Part shown: one piece after another, positions 7,689 through 9,616 of the stretch
Layout: each line of letters begins with the position of its first letter
How positions within the stretch are numbered: position 1 is the first letter of the stretch
Source of the DNA: CAZTVN01 sp964617145
GTDB lineage: Bacteria; Patescibacteriota; Gracilibacteria; UBA1369; JACRIC01
Assembly (NCBI GenBank): GCA_964617145.1
Contig: CAZTVN010000047.1
Span: 1-9,616 of the forward strand
Direction: 5' to 3'
Length of the DNA stretch: 9,616 nt
Notes under the pieces: generated by a model
What the model was told of the DNA's origin: nothing
Database searches by the model: none
Seen by the model: only the letters and a program-made list of their open reading frames with translations
Program-made: the position numbers and the translations under genes

Positions 7689-8840
7689 GTTGAGAAGATT
7701 TTCTGTGATTTCGAGAGAGCTCAAATTAAGATTTTTTGCTCCTGATTTTGTGACTTGGTAGATATTTTCTAATCGTATGCCGAATTTTTCTTTTAAATAT
7801 ATGCCTGGTTCGATCGTAATGAGCATATTTTCTTTCAGTATTTGAGGTTTTTTTTGTGTTCCGATTTTTTCTGAGAGAGAAGGGGATTCGTGGATTTCGA
7901 GGCCAACACCGTGACCGAGGGCGTGAGTGAAGTATTGCTCGTAGCCCTGTTTTTTTAAGAAATTACGTACAATTTTTTCAAGATCTCCTGCGGTCATTCC
8001 CGGCTTTATTTTTGAGACTGCCAATTCATGAGCTTTCAGTACAATATTATATATTTTTTTTTGGAAATTCGTCGGTTTTGCCGTAAAAAGGACTCGCGTC
8101 ATATCCGCATGATAGCCCTTATATTTTGTTCCCATATCGAGCAAGATGAGATCACCTTTCTTGAGTTTTTGATCGGAGTTTCTGTGATGAGGAATGGCTG
8201 AAGATTGGCCGAACCCTACGATGGGATCAAAAGCCATTCCACATGCTCCAAATTCATCCCCCAAATATCGTATTTTTTGATCTATCTCTTTTTCACTTTG
8301 ACCTATGCGAATAGTTTTTTTTAAGGTTTCTAAAATTTTTTCGGTAATATGTTGAGCTTTTTCGATATATTCGATTTCTTGTTTTGTTTTGATTGATCGT
8401 AAGAGCTCGATGACTCCTGAAGTTGGTATGAGTTTTATTCCTTTGAGGAGTTTTTTTAAATTTTCATATCCGCCATAGCTCATATGATTTTTTTCAAACT
8501 GCATAATTTTTATTTTTTCTTTCTTTAAAAGAGCAGGCAATGGATGATCGCCATGTTTTTTAAATTGAACAAACTCAATTTCGCCATCACATCCAAGATT
8601 TTTCAGTTTTTTGTAAACTTCTTTATAGCTTTCATTTTTTTTATCTGAAGAAAATGCTCCAAAGAGTCTTATTGATGATCTAGCTTCTTCGAAATAGCGG
8701 CTATCGGTAAAAAAGAAGATTTTTTTTTTCGTTAAAAGTATCGATCCGTAAGATCCGGTAAATCCCGTGAGGTATTGAATATTTTTTTCTCCAGTGATGT
8801 AGAGAGCTTTAGAGCCGTTTTTCATCAGGGTTTCAGACAT
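7680..8840 (-). CDS. M24-family metallopeptidase, Xaa-Pro aminopeptidase/dipeptidase-like
   Basis: Cytosolic two-metal peptidase of the pita-bread fold, most like Xaa-Pro aminopeptidases or prolidases that release residues before proline from short peptides. The 386-residue protein has an N-terminal creatinase-type domain (about 5-145, with ITGEKNIQYLTGFTGS and FFFTDSRYFEEA) and a C-terminal catalytic domain (about 150-380). The five expected metal ligands are visible: Asp235 (LLDMGTKYKG), Asp246 (YHADMTRV), His310 (HALGHGVGLEIHE), Glu344 (TIEPGIYL) and Glu358 (IRLENIYQV). The two-domain layout distinguishes it from methionine aminopeptidase, which lacks the N-terminal domain. The ATG overlaps the ruvA stop by eight bases, implying coupled translation and one transcript. 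Aminopeptidase (PepP/YpdF-like) versus dipeptidase (PepQ-like) specificity cannot be decided from sequence alone, so no symbol is given. Confidence 0.92.
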   Translation of the reverse strand: MSETLMKNGSKALYITGEKNIQYLTGFTGSYGSILLTKKKIFFFTDSRYFEEARSSIRLFGAFSSDKKNESYKEVYKKLKNLGCDGEIEFVQFKKHGDHPLPALLKKEKIKIMQFEKNHMSYGGYENLKKLLKGIKLIPTSGVIELLRSIKTKQEIEYIEKAQHITEKILETLKKTIRIGQSEKEIDQKIRYLGDEFGACGMAFDPIVGFGQSSAIPHHRNSDQKLKKGDLILLDMGTKYKGYHADMTRVLFTAKPTNFQKKIYNIVLKAHELAVSKIKPGMTAGDLEKIVRNFLKKQGYEQYFTHALGHGVGLEIHESPSLSEKIGTQKKPQILKENMLITIEPGIYLKEKFGIRLENIYQVTKSGAKNLNLSSLEITENLLNLP

Positions 8841-9411
8841 TTTGTAGGAAAAATTTAATCATATCTTCGCTTAAAGGAGATGTGCCTTCATATTTATGGA
8901 GTACCTTCATAATGTGATATTTTGAATATCCCAATCCCTCCAATGCGAGAATGACATCGGAATCAATTTTGTTATCGTTTAAGCCTTTTTTGTTTTGTTC
9001 ATGCGACATGAAAACGGGTTCTACTTTATTTTTGAGTTCTAAAATCATACGCTGTGCAATTTTTTTCCCGAGTCCGTTAATTTTTGTAAGAAATCCGCTA
9101 TCGCTTGAAAAAATAGCATTTTTGACCATTTCAGGGGGACAGTTTAAAATTTCAAGTCCAAGTTTTGGCCCAATGCCTGAGACGGAAAGAACTAGTTTAA
9201 AAAGTTCGAGTTCTTGGGGATTTGAGAAGCCGTAGAGGGTGATTTCGTCCTCTCGTACATGGGTGTGAATAAAAATTTCGATAGAGTCATTTAGGTTTAT
9301 TTCCGAAATGATATTGGTAGTTGTAAACACTTGATATCCTACCGATTGCACATTGATAATCAGGTATTTCCCGGTTTTTTGCAGCACTGTGCCGTTTAAG
9401 TATGCTATCAT
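8833..9411 (-). CDS. ruvA: Holliday junction branch migration protein RuvA
   Basis: DNA-binding subunit of the RuvAB branch-migration complex; tetramers hold the four-way junction open while RuvB motors drive migration. The 192-residue protein is full length. The N-terminal OB-fold domain (1-about 65) begins MIAYLNGTV. It carries the acidic-pin pair Glu54-Asp55 in VREDEITLYGF, matching E. coli Glu55-Asp56. Two helix-hairpin-helix motifs follow: SGIGPKLGLEIL (about 78-89) and INGLGKKIAQRM (about 111-122). A polar linker (about 132-150) leads to the small C-terminal domain that contacts RuvB (VILALEGLGYSKYHIMKVL, about 153-171). The stop is TGA, supporting UGA as a terminator here. Its ATG overlaps the stop of the small upstream ORF by four bases (ATGA), and its end overlaps the peptidase start by eight. 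ruvB is not in the window, and ruvC lies further downstream. Confidence 0.97.
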   Translation of the reverse strand: MIAYLNGTVLQKTGKYLIINVQSVGYQVFTTTNIISEINLNDSIEIFIHTHVREDEITLYGFSNPQELELFKLVLSVSGIGPKLGLEILNCPPEMVKNAIFSSDSGFLTKINGLGKKIAQRMILELKNKVEPVFMSHEQNKKGLNDNKIDSDVILALEGLGYSKYHIMKVLHKYEGTSPLSEDMIKFFLQNV

Positions 9412-9560
9412 GGGTGTTTTTTACGTGGAGGTTTTTTCGCTATTAATTTTGCCAAAATAAAGACACTTTTACCAGAGACTTTCATGCGACGCTTTTTTTT
9501 CTTATCCAAAGTCTTAAATTTCTTTTCAACTTTTTTTTCGAGTTGTTCAAGATCATTCAT
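9408..9560 (-). CDS. Small Lys-rich hypothetical protein upstream of ruvA
   Basis: A 50-codon frame not assigned to any family I recognise. It starts MNDLEQLEKKVEKKFK, continues through a basic run (KKKKRRMKVSGK, residues 20-31) and a short hydrophobic patch (VFILAKLIA, 33-41), and ends PPRKKHP. Nineteen of 50 residues are Lys or Arg. The first 25 residues look like a charged amphipathic helix, which fits a nucleic-acid or ribosome-binding peptide, but that is inference. Coding is supported by the exact ATGA overlap of its stop with the ruvA start and by its position filling the space before ruvA. An in-frame ATG at 9587, just after a TAG, would give 59 residues beginning MVCFSAPPK. Without homologues the start is undecided; I chose the shorter form. 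No Shine-Dalgarno motif precedes either start. It could also be a translated leader that couples to ruvA. Confidence 0.6.
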   Translation of the reverse strand: MNDLEQLEKKVEKKFKTLDKKKKRRMKVSGKSVFILAKLIAKKPPRKKHP

Positions 9561-9595
9561 CTTGGGAGGTGCTGAAAAACATACCATCTACTGCA

Positions 9596-9604
9596 ATTTT
9601 ACCA
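9596..9604 (-). promoter_or_regulatory. Candidate extended -10 promoter before the small ORF and ruvA
   Basis: On the coding strand, TGGTAAAAT (9604-9596) matches the extended -10 form TGn followed by a hexamer with five of six consensus bases. The matching -35 would lie outside the window. The predicted start near 9589 falls two bases before the in-frame ATG at 9587 and 29 before the ATG at 9560. If real, it heads the small ORF-ruvA-peptidase unit. This region could instead be the tail of an unseen upstream gene, so confidence is low. Confidence 0.3.
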
Positions 9605-9616
9605 TTTCGGCTGCAA

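Overview
This is an AT-rich, very compact bacterial stretch. All nine genes lie on the minus strand, so transcription runs from right to left. In that order they are: a 50-residue basic hypothetical protein, ruvA, an M24 (Xaa-Pro) aminopeptidase, glmS, ppsA, ruvC, a membrane-anchored TPR protein, a type IV prepilin peptidase, and gpmI, which is cut off by the left edge. Gaps between genes run from 8- or 4-base overlaps to about 114 bases, and no stretch over 300 bases lacks a gene. No rRNA, tRNA, CRISPR array, transposon or phage gene is visible. A run of ten Ns inside the TPR gene marks a scaffold gap and suggests a draft, possibly metagenomic, assembly.

The compactness, the AT bias, the apparent lack of Shine-Dalgarno motifs and a minimal housekeeping set would fit a Patescibacteria/CPR (Parcubacteria-like) genome. 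That is an inference from general character, since no ribosomal or other phylogenetic marker lies in the window. ruvA and the small ORF end in TGA at sensible protein ends, so UGA appears to be a stop codon. This argues against the recoded Gracilibacteria/SR1 lineages.

Right part (7680-9616): a possible extended -10 promoter at the edge, then small ORF -> ruvA (4-base ATGA overlap) -> M24 peptidase (8-base overlap), probably one translationally coupled unit. Middle (3300-7665): glmS has a convincing promoter of its own (TTGCCT, 17 bases, TATAAT), and ppsA has a weaker one in the longest intergenic gap. Left part (1-3279): ruvC, the TPR protein, prepilin peptidase and gpmI follow ppsA with gaps of 20, 35 and 2 bases and a TAATG stop-start overlap. 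They may be carried on the ppsA transcript.

Functionally, RuvA and RuvC belong to Holliday-junction processing (ruvB is not here). GlmS makes glucosamine-6-phosphate for cell-envelope sugars. PpsA and GpmI act in lower glycolysis/gluconeogenesis around phosphoenolpyruvate. The prepilin peptidase implies type IV pilus or competence-type pseudopili encoded elsewhere. I found no undescribed defence or mobile system. The items most worth a second look are the small basic ORF, the under-sized assembly gap in the TPR gene, the separation of ruvA from ruvC, and the missing ribosome binding sites.
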